Shown here piece after piece: positions 9,478 to 20,497 of a stretch of 64,000 nucleotides of DNA (position 1 is the stretch's first letter; the number at the start of each line of letters is the position of its first letter). The notes below the pieces were generated by a model. The model was not told the DNA's origin. It saw only the letters and a list, made by a program, of their open reading frames with translations, and did no database searches. The DNA comes from Alphaproteobacteria bacterium (lineage in GTDB: Bacteria; Pseudomonadota; Alphaproteobacteria; ATCC43930; CGMCC-115725): contig JAJPHB010000120.1 in NCBI GenBank assembly GCA_021325525.1, positions 1-64,000 on the forward strand. The letters are read 5' to 3'. The position numbers were made by a program, and so were the translations under genes.

Positions 9478-10275
9478 TTACCGTACCGCCGCCTTCGTCG
9501 AGACGCGCGAGAGGCCGATCAGCACGATGAGGGTCGTCACGGCGAGGATGATGGTGAGCGCCGCCGCATCGAAGATGGCGCCGCGGTCGGAGAGGGAGAA
9601 GATGCCGACGGGGAGGGTGACCCAGCCCGGCGGGTAGACCATCACCGTCGCGCCGAGCTCGCCCATCGAGAAGGCGAAGCTGAGGCTGAAGGCGGCGATG
9701 AGGTAGGGCGCGACGAGCGGCAGCGTCACGCGGCGCAGACGATAAAAGGCGCGCGCGCCAAGGCTTTCGGCGACCTGCTCGTAATCGGGGGCGAGGCGGC
9801 CGAGCCCGGCCGAAACGCTGCCATAGGTGAAGGCCGAGATGAGCACGAAATGCGCGATGACGACGATCAGCGTCGTGCCATTGAGGAGCACCGGCGGCTG
9901 GCTGAAGGCGACGAGGAGGCCGAGGCCGACCGAGACCGAGGGGACGGCGCTCGGAATGAAGAAGATGGCGTCGAGAAGCCGCTTCGGCGCGCCGGCGATG
10001 CGCCGCAAGGCGAGCGCCGCGCAGGTGCCGCTGACGAGCGCGACGGCGCTGGCGATGGCGCCGGTCATGATGCTGACGCGCAATTGATCGCCCGATTCGC
10101 CCTGCACCGAGTTCGCGAAATGCATGAGCGTCAGATGGCTCGGCAGGACGCCGTTCCACTGGCCGCTGATGCTGGCGAGCGCGATCATCGCAATCGGCAG
10201 GCCGTAGATGACGGCGAAGAGGAGCGCCGCCAGGAACCAGGCGAGGCGGCGGCCCGATCTAGACCAGACCAGCAT
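9478..10275 (-). CDS. phnV: 2-aminoethylphosphonate ABC transporter permease PhnV
   Basis: A 265-residue inner-membrane permease with six predicted helices and the EAA-type cytoplasmic loop QVAESLGARAFYRLRRVTLP near residues 168-187, which docks on the ATPase. Its family is the Fe3+/spermidine-like BPD_transp_1 group, and its place next to PhnU, PhnT and a very PhnS-like binding protein marks it as PhnV. It overlaps the end of phnU by 17 bases, so the two are coupled. Salmonella also encodes two separate permeases, whereas some bacteria fuse them. Confidence 0.85.
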   Translation of the reverse strand: MLVWSRSGRRLAWFLAALLFAVIYGLPIAMIALASISGQWNGVLPSHLTLMHFANSVQGESGDQLRVSIMTGAIASAVALVSGTCAALALRRIAGAPKRLLDAIFFIPSAVPSVSVGLGLLVAFSQPPVLLNGTTLIVVIAHFVLISAFTYGSVSAGLGRLAPDYEQVAESLGARAFYRLRRVTLPLVAPYLIAAFSLSFAFSMGELGATVMVYPPGWVTLPVGIFSLSDRGAIFDAAALTIILAVTTLIVLIGLSRVSTKAAVR

Positions 10276-11143
10276 GGCGGCGGTCCTCGAAGCGCGAGAC
10301 GGCGAGGCGGTAGAGCGAGAAAAGGCCGAGCGACAAACCGATATTGGCGACGGCGATGACGCAAGCCGTGGTGTAGTCGAACTCCTGGATCGCCTTGTCG
10401 TAGATGAGGAGCGGCAGGGTGATGACGTCCTTGGCGCCGATGAAGAGCACGATGCCGAATTCGTTGACGGTGAGCAGCAGGCAGAGGCTGCCGCCGGCGA
10501 GGAGGGCAGGGAGCGCCGCCGGCAGGATGATCTGGCGGATGATGCGGAAAGGGCGGGCGCCGAGGCTGCTCGCCACCTCGATCTGCGCGGGCTCGATGAG
10601 CGAGAAGCTCGCGAGCAGGGGCCGCATGACGAAGGGCGTATAGACCGTGATCTCCGAGAGAATGACGCCCCATTGCGAATAGAGGAAATCGATGGGCGGC
10701 AGATCGAGATGGAGAAGCCGCATCAGCCCTTCGTTCAAGAGCCCGGCCGAGCCGTAGATGAAAGTGAGGGCGAGCGCGATGAGGAAGGTCGGCAGCGCGA
10801 TGAAGGTGTCGATGAGGCGTGCCAAGAGCCGCGCGCCGGGGAAAGGCACGAAGGCGATGATGAGGGAGAAGACGAAGCCGAGGGCGAGGCATCCCGCGGT
10901 CGAGCCGAGGGCGATGATGATGGTGTGGTAGAGCGCGGTTCGGAAGAGCGCGGAGCCCAGCACCTCAGCGAAATGGCCGAGCGAGAGAACCGCCGTCCCG
11001 CCGGTGAGGGTCTCGCGGAGAATGAGGGCGAGCGGGTAGAGGAAGAGCCCGGCGAGGATCAGCAGCGGCGGGCCGATCCAGAGCCCCGCGAAATCGCGCG
11101 GCGCGCGGCGCGGCACCGCGACCGACAGCTCAGCCATCGCCAT
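10259..11143 (-). CDS. phnU: 2-aminoethylphosphonate ABC transporter permease PhnU
   Basis: A 294-residue permease with six to seven hydrophobic segments; the first is LWIGPPLLILAGLFLYPLAL. The EAA loop reads IEVASSLGARPFRIIRQIIL around residue 190. It forms the membrane channel with PhnV and is energised by PhnT. It overlaps phnT by 14 bases upstream and phnV by 17 bases downstream, the compact arrangement of one operon. Confidence 0.86.
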   Translation of the reverse strand: MAMAELSVAVPRRAPRDFAGLWIGPPLLILAGLFLYPLALILRETLTGGTAVLSLGHFAEVLGSALFRTALYHTIIIALGSTAGCLALGFVFSLIIAFVPFPGARLLARLIDTFIALPTFLIALALTFIYGSAGLLNEGLMRLLHLDLPPIDFLYSQWGVILSEITVYTPFVMRPLLASFSLIEPAQIEVASSLGARPFRIIRQIILPAALPALLAGGSLCLLLTVNEFGIVLFIGAKDVITLPLLIYDKAIQEFDYTTACVIAVANIGLSLGLFSLYRLAVSRFEDRRHAGLV

Positions 11144-12386
11144 CCTCGGGCACCAGGGTCGCGTCCTCGGGATCGAAATGAAGCGCGAGCATCTCGCCGG
11201 GTTCGGGCGGCGCCTTCAGGGGCGCGCAGGTCAAGCGGAGCGGATGCCCGCCGACCTCGAGCGCGATGCTGTGCATCTCGCCCTGCCATTGGACGGCGCG
11301 CACCGTGCCGCGGAGCGGCGCCGTCGCCGGGTCGCCCGCATGGATGCGGAGATCGTGCGGGCGGATGCAGAGGAGGCACTCGCTGCCCGCCGGCAGACCG
11401 TGATGGTTGCGCGCGAGGAGCGGCGCGTCGCCGAAGCGGACGTGCGTCAGCCCGCCCACATCCGAGACGAGCGCCTTCACCGGGAGCAAATTGGCGCGCC
11501 CCAGGAACTCGGCCGCGAAGCGGTTCGGCGGATGGCGATAGAGCGATTGCGCGCTGCCGAAGGCGACGAGCTTGCCGTCGCGCATGATGCCGATATGGTT
11601 GGCAAGCGTCAGCGCCTCGGTCTGGTCGTGCGTCACGTAGAGAACCGTGAGCGAGGGCAGGTCGCGATGGAGCCGCGCCAGCTCCTCCAGCATCGAGCGG
11701 CGGATCTGCGCATCCAAGGCGGAAAGCGGCTCATCGAGCAGCAGAACCTGCGGGCGTATCGCGAGAGCGCGGGCGATGGCGACGCGCTGCTGCTGGCCAC
11801 CGGAGAGCTCGCGCGGATAGCGCTTTGCATAGGCGGCCATGCCGACCATGCGCAGGCATTCCGGCACGCGCTCGCGCAGGACGGCGTCGGGGGCGCGGCG
11901 GGCGCGGAGACCGAAGGCGACATTCTCCTCGGCCCGCATATGCGGAAAGAGCGCGTAATTCTGCACGACCATGCCGATATTGCGGTCGTGCGGCGGAACG
12001 TTGGTGACGTCGCGCTCGCCAATGAGGATGCGCCCGCGCGTCGGCCGCACGAACCCCGCCACCGCGCGCAGCGCCGTCGTCTTGCCGGAGCCCGACGGGC
12101 CGATGAGCGCGACGATCTCGCCCGGCTTGACGACGAGGCTGAGGCTGTCGAGGACGACGAGCGCGCCATAGGCGACGGTCACGTCCTCGAAGGCGATGCC
12201 GCTGCTCGCGCCGGCGGGATCGGAGGCGGCCGCCTTTCCCCTCCGCAACCCTCCCGCGTCCCCCTCCCAAACCCTCCCCCGCCGGCCTCCCGAACCTTCC
12301 CCCGCTTGCGAGGAAGGGCAGGGTGGGGGATTGCCGGGGAGGGCAGGGTGGTGGTTTGCGGCGGAGGGCAGGGTGGGGACCTTCAT
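11130..12386 (-). CDS. phnT: 2-aminoethylphosphonate ABC transporter ATP-binding protein PhnT, start uncertain
   Basis: The core is a standard ABC ATPase: Walker A GPSGSGKTT, Q-loop VVQNYALFPHM, signature [15 protein letters not shown] and Walker B VLLLDEPLSALD, followed by a TOBE-type C-terminal domain. From the ATG at 12386 the protein has 418 residues, but the first 60 or so are Pro/Gly/Ala-rich and encoded by an intergenic repeat; family homology begins only at SGIAFEDVTVAYG (near base 12205). There is no ATG between these points; a TTG at 12248 is possible. Either the extension is translated, or initiation is at a non-ATG codon. phnS lies just upstream. Confidence 0.85.
   Translation of the reverse strand: MKVPTLPSAANHHPALPGNPPPCPSSQAGEGSGGRRGRVWEGDAGGLRRGKAAASDPAGASSGIAFEDVTVAYGALVVLDSLSLVVKPGEIVALIGPSGSGKTTALRAVAGFVRPTRGRILIGERDVTNVPPHDRNIGMVVQNYALFPHMRAEENVAFGLRARRAPDAVLRERVPECLRMVGMAAYAKRYPRELSGGQQQRVAIARALAIRPQVLLLDEPLSALDAQIRRSMLEELARLHRDLPSLTVLYVTHDQTEALTLANHIGIMRDGKLVAFGSAQSLYRHPPNRFAAEFLGRANLLPVKALVSDVGGLTHVRFGDAPLLARNHHGLPAGSECLLCIRPHDLRIHAGDPATAPLRGTVRAVQWQGEMHSIALEVGGHPLRLTCAPLKAPPEPGEMLALHFDPEDATLVPEDGDG
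12241..12385. repeat. GC-rich repeat cluster (CCCTCCCC / GGAGGGCAGGGTGGGG family), copy a
   Basis: Between phnS and the phnT core there is an inverted repeat centred on CCTTCCCCCGCTTGCGAGG, followed by about three tandem degenerate units of some 25 bases, each containing GGCAGGGTGG. Related units occur at 14648-14682, 17320-17345 and around 33900-33977. The cluster remains open in the phnT frame and would encode its odd N-terminal extension. Confidence 0.6.
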
Positions 12387-12402
12387 CCTGGCGGCTCAGC
12401 GC

Positions 12403-13434
12403 TCACTGGCCGGCGATCGCCTTGTTGTAGGCGGCGACGTCCGCCTGCAAGTCGCTCAGCACCTTGCTCCAATCGGGCGACCAGATGGTGACGCCTTCGA
12501 GCATGGCGTTCAGCTTCTTGAAGTTGGCGTCGGTCGGATGCACGTCGCTGCGCACTGGAAAGCCTTGCGCGACCGAGCTCACCTCCTTCTGGGCCGGCTC
12601 GCTCAACAGGAAGTCGATCAGCTTCTTGCCGTTCTCGGCATGAGGCGCGTTGGCGACGAGGCCCACATAATAGGGCAGGGAGAAGACCGATTTCTGCCCG
12701 TTCGGCCCGGCCGGGAAGAAGACCCGGATATTCGGGTTGTCCGCCATCTGCGCGAGGTTCATCTGCATGTCGCCATTGGCGACATAGATCTCGCCCTTGT
12801 TGACGAGGGCGGTCAGCTTGCCGGTCGAGGAGGAGGGGCCGAGATTGTTGACCTGGAGCTTCTTCAGATAGGCGAGCCCGGCCTCCTTGCTGCCGAAGGC
12901 GTGGAAGGCCTGGAGCATCAGCGCCGTGCCGTCGCCGGCCTGGCCCGGGGTCGAATACTGCACCTTGCGCTTGAACTTCGGATCGAGGAGATCGTCATAA
13001 GTCTTGGGCGCGGTCTTCAGCGCCGAGGCGTTGTAGATGAAATCGGGATAATTGTTGACCATGGCGACGAAGAGCCCCTTCGGGTCCTTGTCGCGCGCCG
13101 CGATCTTGTCGGCGCCGGCCGGCACATAGGGCTGCAGCAAGCCGTCGGCCGCCGCCTTCTGCATGAAGGGCGGAAGCGTGACGAGGACGTCGGCCTGGGT
13201 GTTCGACTTCTCCTTGGCGACGCGCTCGACGACGCCGCTCGATCCGGCCTCGATATACTGGACCTTGACGCCGGTCGCCTTGGTGAAGGCGTCGAACTGG
13301 TTCTGGTACCAGTTGGGCGAGCCGTCGCGCAGCCCGTCGGCGCTGTAGATGGTGACGACGCCTTGCGCGAAGGCCGATCCCGCCGCCAGCGCCAAGACGA
13401 CGCAAATGGCGGCTGTCATGAGCTTCACCTTCAT
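12403..13434 (-). CDS. phnS: 2-aminoethylphosphonate-binding periplasmic protein PhnS
   Basis: A 343-residue binding protein. The chosen start MKVKLMTAAICVV at 13434 has GGAGG about 8 bases upstream and begins a clear signal peptide ending SAFAQG; an upstream in-frame extension of 51 residues has no such character. The mature protein matches enterobacterial PhnS along its length as I recall it: VVTIYSADGLRDGSPNWYQN, ADVLVTLPPFMQKAAADG, QYSTPGQAGDGTALMLQAFH and STGKLTALVNKGEIYVANGD. It delivers 2-aminoethylphosphonate to PhnU/PhnV. It is the first gene of the minus-strand operon, divergent from a LysR gene. Confidence 0.93.
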   Translation of the reverse strand: MKVKLMTAAICVVLALAAGSAFAQGVVTIYSADGLRDGSPNWYQNQFDAFTKATGVKVQYIEAGSSGVVERVAKEKSNTQADVLVTLPPFMQKAAADGLLQPYVPAGADKIAARDKDPKGLFVAMVNNYPDFIYNASALKTAPKTYDDLLDPKFKRKVQYSTPGQAGDGTALMLQAFHAFGSKEAGLAYLKKLQVNNLGPSSSTGKLTALVNKGEIYVANGDMQMNLAQMADNPNIRVFFPAGPNGQKSVFSLPYYVGLVANAPHAENGKKLIDFLLSEPAQKEVSSVAQGFPVRSDVHPTDANFKKLNAMLEGVTIWSPDWSKVLSDLQADVAAYNKAIAGQ

Positions 13435-13669
13435 CCTCGCTTCCTCCCTGAAGAGCTGAAATCGATACGCCCTGGCCTGCGCCGTTGCCGATATCCGCAT
13501 TGAATGACGATCATGCCGCTGCGCAAGCGATTTTCCGTCGGGCGCTGATGCCGCAGCCCGGAGGGGTGCGGCATCCGGGAGCCGCACCCGGCGCGTGGCG
13601 CGACGAGCGTGAGAACCCCCCGGATAGCGAATGCTAGGCTCCGCCTCGTCGATTGGACAAATATTTTCT

Positions 13670-13698
13670 TTGCATACGAACCATAGGCTTGTTCTATA
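13670..13698 (+). promoter_or_regulatory. Candidate promoter of the LysR gene
   Basis: TTGCAT at 13670-13675 and TCTATA at 13693-13698 are 17 bases apart, a fair sigma-70 match in an unusually AT-rich part of the phnS/LysR divergent spacer. The -10 overlaps the LysR-type palindrome, which fits negative autoregulation. This is by eye only. Confidence 0.4.
13683..13697. promoter_or_regulatory. LysR-type T-N11-A operator
   Basis: ATAG-N7-CTAT contains the T-N11-A core expected of LysR-family binding sites. It lies in the divergent spacer, 15 bases before the LysR ATG at 13713 and about 250 bases before phnS, so it is a reasonable site for autoregulation; a second site nearer phnS was not found. 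Confidence 0.5.
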
Positions 13699-13712
13699 GA
13701 TATCTCGCTTCC

Positions 13713-14681
13713 ATGGGGCCGTCGGTGAGCGTCACCCTGCTGCGTGCCTTCCACCTCGTCGCCCAGGCCGGCAGCTTCACGCGCGCCGCCCGTGCCGGCG
13801 GCGTCAGCCAGCCGACGCTCTCGGCCCAGGTTCGCACGCTTGAAGCGGCGCATGGCGTCAGCCTCTTCAACCGGCATGCGCGCAAGGTGACGCTGACCCC
13901 GCTAGGCCAGAATTTGCTGGCGGTGACGGCCCGCCTCTTCGCCGCCGAGGAGGAGGCGAACGATCTCCTCGCCGATGCGCGCACCTTGACGCGCGGCCAG
14001 CTCCGCATCGCCGCGGACAGCGCGACGCATGTCATGCCGCTGCTGGCGGCGCTGCGCCGGCGCCATGCCGGGCTCACCTTCTCGCTGCGCATCGGCAATT
14101 CCTCTGATGTCGTCGATTACGTCCTCGCCTATGAGGCGGATATCGGCGTCACCGCCAAGCCGACCTCGGATCCGCGGCTTCACGCCATTCCGATCCGCAC
14201 GGACCGCCTCGTCCTCTTCGTGCCGGCGGGCCATGCCTGGGCGCGGCGCCGGCAGGTCCCGATCCGAGCGCTCGGCGACGCCGATCTCGTCATCCGCGAG
14301 CGCGGCTCGATCACGCGCGAGGTGTTCGAGGCGCGGCTTGCCGAGGCCGGCATCCGGCCGCGGAGCCTCGTCGAAGTGCAGACGCGCGAGGCCGTGCGCG
14401 AAGCCGTCATCGCCGGCTTCGGTATCGGCATCGTCTTCGAGAGCGAGCTTGGCGACGATCCGGCGATCCGCGCGCTCGAAGTCGCCGATGCCAGCCTCAC
14501 CGTCGCCGAATATCTCATCTGCCGCGAGGAGCGGCGGCGCCTGCCGCTCGTCCGCAGCCTCCTCGATGTCGCGCCTCACGCGACGGCCTTGCCGGGCGCG
14601 CCGCGGCTCCGGGCGCCGCGGTTGCGACGGCGGCCAACCCTTCGCGACCCTCTCCCCTCACCGGGGGAGAGGGCAGGGTGA
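13713..14681 (+). CDS. LysR-family transcriptional regulator of the 2-aminoethylphosphonate transport genes
   Basis: From the ATG at 13713 the protein has 322 residues. Residues 6-65 are a LysR winged helix-turn-helix (RAFHLVAQAGSFTRAARAGG, then LSAQVRTLEAAHGVSLF); the rest is the periplasmic-binding-like effector domain. A longer version from TTG at 13653 is less likely. Family and divergence from phnS suggest the aminoethylphosphonate-associated LysR group. The last 15 or so residues (TLRDPLPSPGERAG) are encoded by a dispersed intergenic repeat that also provides the stop codon, so the native C terminus was probably shorter. Confidence 0.88.
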   Translation: MGPSVSVTLLRAFHLVAQAGSFTRAARAGGVSQPTLSAQVRTLEAAHGVSLFNRHARKVTLTPLGQNLLAVTARLFAAEEEANDLLADARTLTRGQLRIAADSATHVMPLLAALRRRHAGLTFSLRIGNSSDVVDYVLAYEADIGVTAKPTSDPRLHAIPIRTDRLVLFVPAGHAWARRRQVPIRALGDADLVIRERGSITREVFEARLAEAGIRPRSLVEVQTREAVREAVIAGFGIGIVFESELGDDPAIRALEVADASLTVAEYLICREERRRLPLVRSLLDVAPHATALPGAPRLRAPRLRRRPTLRDPLPSPGERAG

Positions 14682-14682
14682 G
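14648..14682. repeat. Dispersed GC-rich repeat, copy b, with 10-bp stem
   Basis: CCCTCTCCCC at 14648-14657 pairs perfectly with GGGGAGAGGG at 14664-14673 around six bases, followed by GCAGGGTGAG. It overlaps the 3' end of the LysR gene and lies between it and the convergent rodA, so it may also act as a bidirectional terminator. It has the same core as the repeats at 12241-12385, 17320-17345 and 33901-33977. Confidence 0.65.
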
Positions 14683-14706
14683 AAGGCCGATCCAACCTCG
14701 TGCGCG

Positions 14707-15852
14707 TTAGCTGAGGTTCTCGCCGAAGCGGCCGACGCGCACGTCGCGGTGGATATAGACGCTCATGAGGAGGCCGAAGCCGAACATCACCGTCAGCATC
14801 GCCGTGCCGCCATAGGAGATAAGCGGCAGCGGCACGCCGACGACCGGGATGAGTCCCATCACCATCGCCGTGTTGATGAATACATAGAGGAAGAAGTTGA
14901 TGGTGAGGCCGAGGCCGAGGATGCGGCCGAAATGGTTGCGGCTGCGCAGCGCGATGGCAAAGCCATAGATGAAGACCAGCGTATAGAGCGCGAGGAGCGA
15001 GAGGCCGCCGACGAGCCCCAGCTCCTCGGCCAGCATGGTGAAAATGAAATCGGTCTGCTTCTCGGGCAGGAAATTGAGATGGCTCTGGGTCCCGAGGAGG
15101 AAGCCCTTGCCGAAAACGCCGCCCGAGCCGAGCGCGATCTTCGATTGCAGGATGTGGTAGCCGGTGCCGAGCGGGTCGCTTTCGGGGTTGAGGAAGGTGT
15201 AGATGCGGTTCTTCTGATAATCCCGCATGTGATGCCAGATGAGCGGCAGCGCCGCCCCCGCCGCGGCGATCACGGCGCCGAATTGCCAAATACGGACGCC
15301 GGCGAGGAAGAACATGGCGCCGCCGGAGAGGACAAGCTTCATGGCCGTCCCGAGGTCGGGCTGCTTGAGCACGAGAACCGCCGGCGCGACGATGAGGATG
15401 GCGGGAATGATGAGGCGATGGGGGCGGGCGATCTCCTCGATCGTCAGGCCGTGAAAATACCGGGCCAAGGCGAGGATCAGCGTCACCTTCATGAGCTCGG
15501 AGGGCTGGAGCTGGATGACGCCGAGGTCGATCCAGCGCTGCGCGCCCATGCCGATGGCGCCGCGCACCTCGACGGCGATGAGCAGCACGAAGGCGATGCT
15601 ATAGATGATGTAGGCGCTGCGCAGCCAGAAGCGGATATCGACGATGGCGACGCCGAGCATGAGGACGAGCGCCACCGCGTAGCGGACCATTTGCCTGGCG
15701 GCCCAGGGTTCGAGGCTGCCATTGGCCGCCGAGTACAGCATGGCGAAGCCGTAGCAGGCGATGATGGTGAGGAGGGCGACCAGCCCCCAATTGAGGCTCC
15801 ACAGCTTCTCGGCGATCGAGAGGCGGGGGGTGCTTGCGTCGAAAGCGGCCAT
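14707..15852 (-). CDS. rodA: Rod shape-determining protein RodA (SEDS peptidoglycan polymerase)
   Basis: A 381-residue SEDS-family membrane protein with about ten helices. Conserved segments include ALLTIIACYGFAMLYSA, GAQRWIDLGVIQLQPSELMK, the KQPDLGTAMKL loop with the catalytic Asp, SGGVFGKGFLLGTQSHLNFL and VVGVPLPLISYGGTAML. RodA polymerises glycan strands for cylindrical growth together with the transpeptidase PBP2. It starts 7 bases after mreD ends. In most rhizobia mrdA (PBP2) lies between these two genes; here there is no room for it. Confidence 0.96.
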   Translation of the reverse strand: MAAFDASTPRLSIAEKLWSLNWGLVALLTIIACYGFAMLYSAANGSLEPWAARQMVRYAVALVLMLGVAIVDIRFWLRSAYIIYSIAFVLLIAVEVRGAIGMGAQRWIDLGVIQLQPSELMKVTLILALARYFHGLTIEEIARPHRLIIPAILIVAPAVLVLKQPDLGTAMKLVLSGGAMFFLAGVRIWQFGAVIAAAGAALPLIWHHMRDYQKNRIYTFLNPESDPLGTGYHILQSKIALGSGGVFGKGFLLGTQSHLNFLPEKQTDFIFTMLAEELGLVGGLSLLALYTLVFIYGFAIALRSRNHFGRILGLGLTINFFLYVFINTAMVMGLIPVVGVPLPLISYGGTAMLTVMFGFGLLMSVYIHRDVRVGRFGENLS

Positions 15853-15859
15853 CTTCGCC

Positions 15860-16378
15860 TCAGACCGCCGACATGAAGGCGCGCTGTATCCGCATCAGCA
15901 GATAGCCGACGGCCGGGAAGCAGGCGACGGTGAGGACCCATTGCAGAGCCGCGGCGCGCATGTCGAGCATAGCGCCTTCGAGAAGACTGCCGAGGAGCCA
16001 GAGAAAGGCGATCGCCGCCGCCGCCAACAGCGTGAAGCCGCCCCAGACGAAGGGGAAGAGGCGGTCGACGAAGAAGCGGCGCTGGGTGAGCACGAGCGTG
16101 CGGGCGAGGAGCAGCAGGAGCGAGGAGACGCCGAGCGGCGCGCCGGTCAGAAGGTCGAGGGTGAGCCCGCTGACGAAGACAGCGAGCGGCGGCAGCAGCT
16201 CAGGCCGGTAGATCGTCCAGTAATAGATGGCAGCCAGCACGAAGAGCGGCGTCACCGTCGCGTAATCGGGGACGCGAAACGGCAGCACCGCCGCGATCAG
16301 CAAGAGGAAGGTCGTCGCCGTCGGAACCGATTTTGCGGCCGACCAATCGCCGCGCCGCGCCGCCGTGCCGGTGCGCAT
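15860..16378 (-). CDS. mreD: Rod shape-determining protein MreD
   Basis: A 172-residue hydrophobic protein with five to six predicted membrane helices, placed between mreC and rodA. Its length and the pattern VFVSGLTLDLLTGAPLGVSS (the conserved helix with an Asp and a Gly-Val-Ser turn) fit MreD, which joins the MreBC elongasome in the inner membrane. MreD sequences diverge strongly, so identification leans on context as well as that motif. Confidence 0.9.
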   Translation of the reverse strand: MRTGTAARRGDWSAAKSVPTATTFLLLIAAVLPFRVPDYATVTPLFVLAAIYYWTIYRPELLPPLAVFVSGLTLDLLTGAPLGVSSLLLLLARTLVLTQRRFFVDRLFPFVWGGFTLLAAAAIAFLWLLGSLLEGAMLDMRAAALQWVLTVACFPAVGYLLMRIQRAFMSAV

Positions 16379-16407
16379 CGGCGCTCATCTCCGCCGGCGC
16401 CGGATCA

Positions 16408-17289
16408 TCACGGCGCCTCGCGCGCGGCGCCGCGCCCCGGCTTCGCCGGGCGCGGCATGACCGGCTGCGGCAGGACGCCGTTGAGGCCGTAATTGACGAT
16501 GCGCAGGAAATCGAGGCGGGAGAGCTCGGCGAAAGGCTCGACGCGCACGATGCCGTCCTCGATCGCCGCCACGACGCCGACCGGAAGGCCGGGCGGGAAG
16601 ATGCCGCCATTGCCGGAGGTGACGATGCGGTCGCCGACCTTGACCTCGCTGCGCAGCGGCAAATAGAGGAGGCGCGGGCGGTCGGAATTGTCGCCGGCGA
16701 GAACCGCACGCTCGCGCGAGCCGTCGAGGGCGACGGGAACGCGCGAATTGAGGTCGGTCAGCAGGAGGACGCGCGCGGCGCGGTCGCCGACATCGGTGAT
16801 GCGGCCGACAAGCCCCTCGCCGGTGATCGCCGCCTGGCCGCGCAGAACGCCGTCGCGACTGCCGGCATCGACGAGAACGCTGCGGACGAAGGAGCCGCCG
16901 GAATTGGCGATCACCCGGGCGGAGACGAAGGAGACGGCGGGGTCGGGGGTGAGCTTCAGAAGCTCGCGCAGCCGCGCGTTCTCCGTACCGAGTTGCTGCG
17001 CCACCTGCTCCCATTGCAGGAGGCGGGCATTGTCCTCGCGCAGGCGCGCATTCTCGCTGTAGAGACCGAGCACGTCGTGCGCGCGCTCGACGACGGAGTC
17101 GAAGGCGGCGACCGGCTGCGACAGCGCGCCGAGGAGCGGCGCCGCCACATCGGCGAAGGCGGTGCGGACGCGCTCGAAGAGGAGCGTATCCGCCTTGCCG
17201 AGCACGATCATGGTGACCGAGGCAAGGACCAGGATCGGCAACGCGAAACGCTGTCCGATCGCTTTGACGGGCACCGCAAGCCGCATCAA
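16408..17289 (-). CDS. mreC: Rod shape-determining protein MreC
   Basis: A 293-residue protein with one N-terminal membrane helix (about 15-32), a coiled coil around residues 65-110 (ENARLREDNARLLQWEQVAQ) and a beta-rich periplasmic domain with VIANSGGSFVRSVLVDAGSR and GRITDVGDRAARVLLLTDLN, both standard MreC signatures. It scaffolds the elongasome in the periplasm. The second Met at 17286 is an equally good start. The C terminus is a basic Pro-rich tail. A copy of the dispersed GC-rich repeat sits just upstream, between mreB and mreC. Confidence 0.95.
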   Translation of the reverse strand: MMRLAVPVKAIGQRFALPILVLASVTMIVLGKADTLLFERVRTAFADVAAPLLGALSQPVAAFDSVVERAHDVLGLYSENARLREDNARLLQWEQVAQQLGTENARLRELLKLTPDPAVSFVSARVIANSGGSFVRSVLVDAGSRDGVLRGQAAITGEGLVGRITDVGDRAARVLLLTDLNSRVPVALDGSRERAVLAGDNSDRPRLLYLPLRSEVKVGDRIVTSGNGGIFPPGLPVGVVAAIEDGIVRVEPFAELSRLDFLRIVNYGLNGVLPQPVMPRPAKPGRGAAREAP

Positions 17290-17319
17290 CGCCCCCGCGG
17301 ATCAAGAGCGGCGCCGGCT

Positions 17320-17345
17320 CCCCCTCCCCAACAGGGTGGGGGTGC
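17320..17345. repeat. Dispersed GC-rich repeat, copy c, between mreB and mreC
   Basis: CCCCCTCCCC followed by AACAGGGTGGGGGTG is a short version of the repeat seen at 12241-12385 and 14648-14682. It lies in the 117-base gap inside the mre operon. It could affect mRNA processing between mreB and mreC, but nothing more can be read from it. Confidence 0.5.
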
Positions 17346-17406
17346 GGCGGGACCGGTTGTCCAACTCACACTATATGGAGGATTCGCGCGGTCAACCAAG
17401 GGTTAC

Positions 17407-20155
<2,749 letters not shown>

Positions 20156-20202
20156 TGGGAGCGGATCCTCTGCTGATGGTGACTATCGCTGTGCCGAAAT
20201 GA

Positions 20203-20259
20203 CCCCTGAGCCAAGCGTCGCGGCGCGAGGCGATGACTCAGGGGCTGCTAAGTCGCAGC
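20203..20259 (-). promoter_or_regulatory. Overlapping hairpins in the leuA leader, possible attenuator
   Basis: CCCCTGAG at 20203-20210 pairs perfectly with CTCAGGGG at 20237-20244. A second stem, GCTGC at 20244-20248 with GCAGC at 20255-20259, shares base 20244. Both lie 50-105 bases before leuA on the minus strand. A short minus-strand frame opens at an ATG near 20337 and ends within about 15 bases of the downstream edge of the first hairpin; it has no run of Leu codons but several Leu/Val codons. Attenuation of leuA is established in other bacteria; here it is only suggested by these structures. Confidence 0.35.
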
Positions 20260-20497
20260 GATTCACCACCGGGAAGAGTGGCACCCGGAAGGACAGCACG
20301 GGCGAGAAACGCGCCAGCGAAGGCGAAAGCGGCGCCATGACGCCGAGGCGTCGGCCACTCCTCCTTCCCCTGATGCGTGCGACCGCCCATCTCTAAACCC
20401 CATCGGCGACCGGCGACGCGCCGATCCTCACGAAGCTTCGGCCGACATCGTTAATTTCCGATTAAGCGGCGCGGGAAATAGACCTTCGCGCCGAGCG

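Noticed and set aside
12254-12385. CRISPR-like array in the tandem GC-rich repeats
   Set aside because: Units are degenerate, lack unique spacers of constant length and resemble dispersed intergenic palindromes; no cas gene is near.
13435-13587. 51-residue N-terminal extension of PhnS
   Set aside because: The inner ATG at 13434 has a strong ribosome binding site and starts a normal signal peptide; the extension would bury it.
20281-20340. Leader-peptide gene for leuA as a definite feature
   Set aside because: Short frames exist in two registers, but none has a run of Leu codons and a well-placed ribosome binding site, so only the hairpins are reported.
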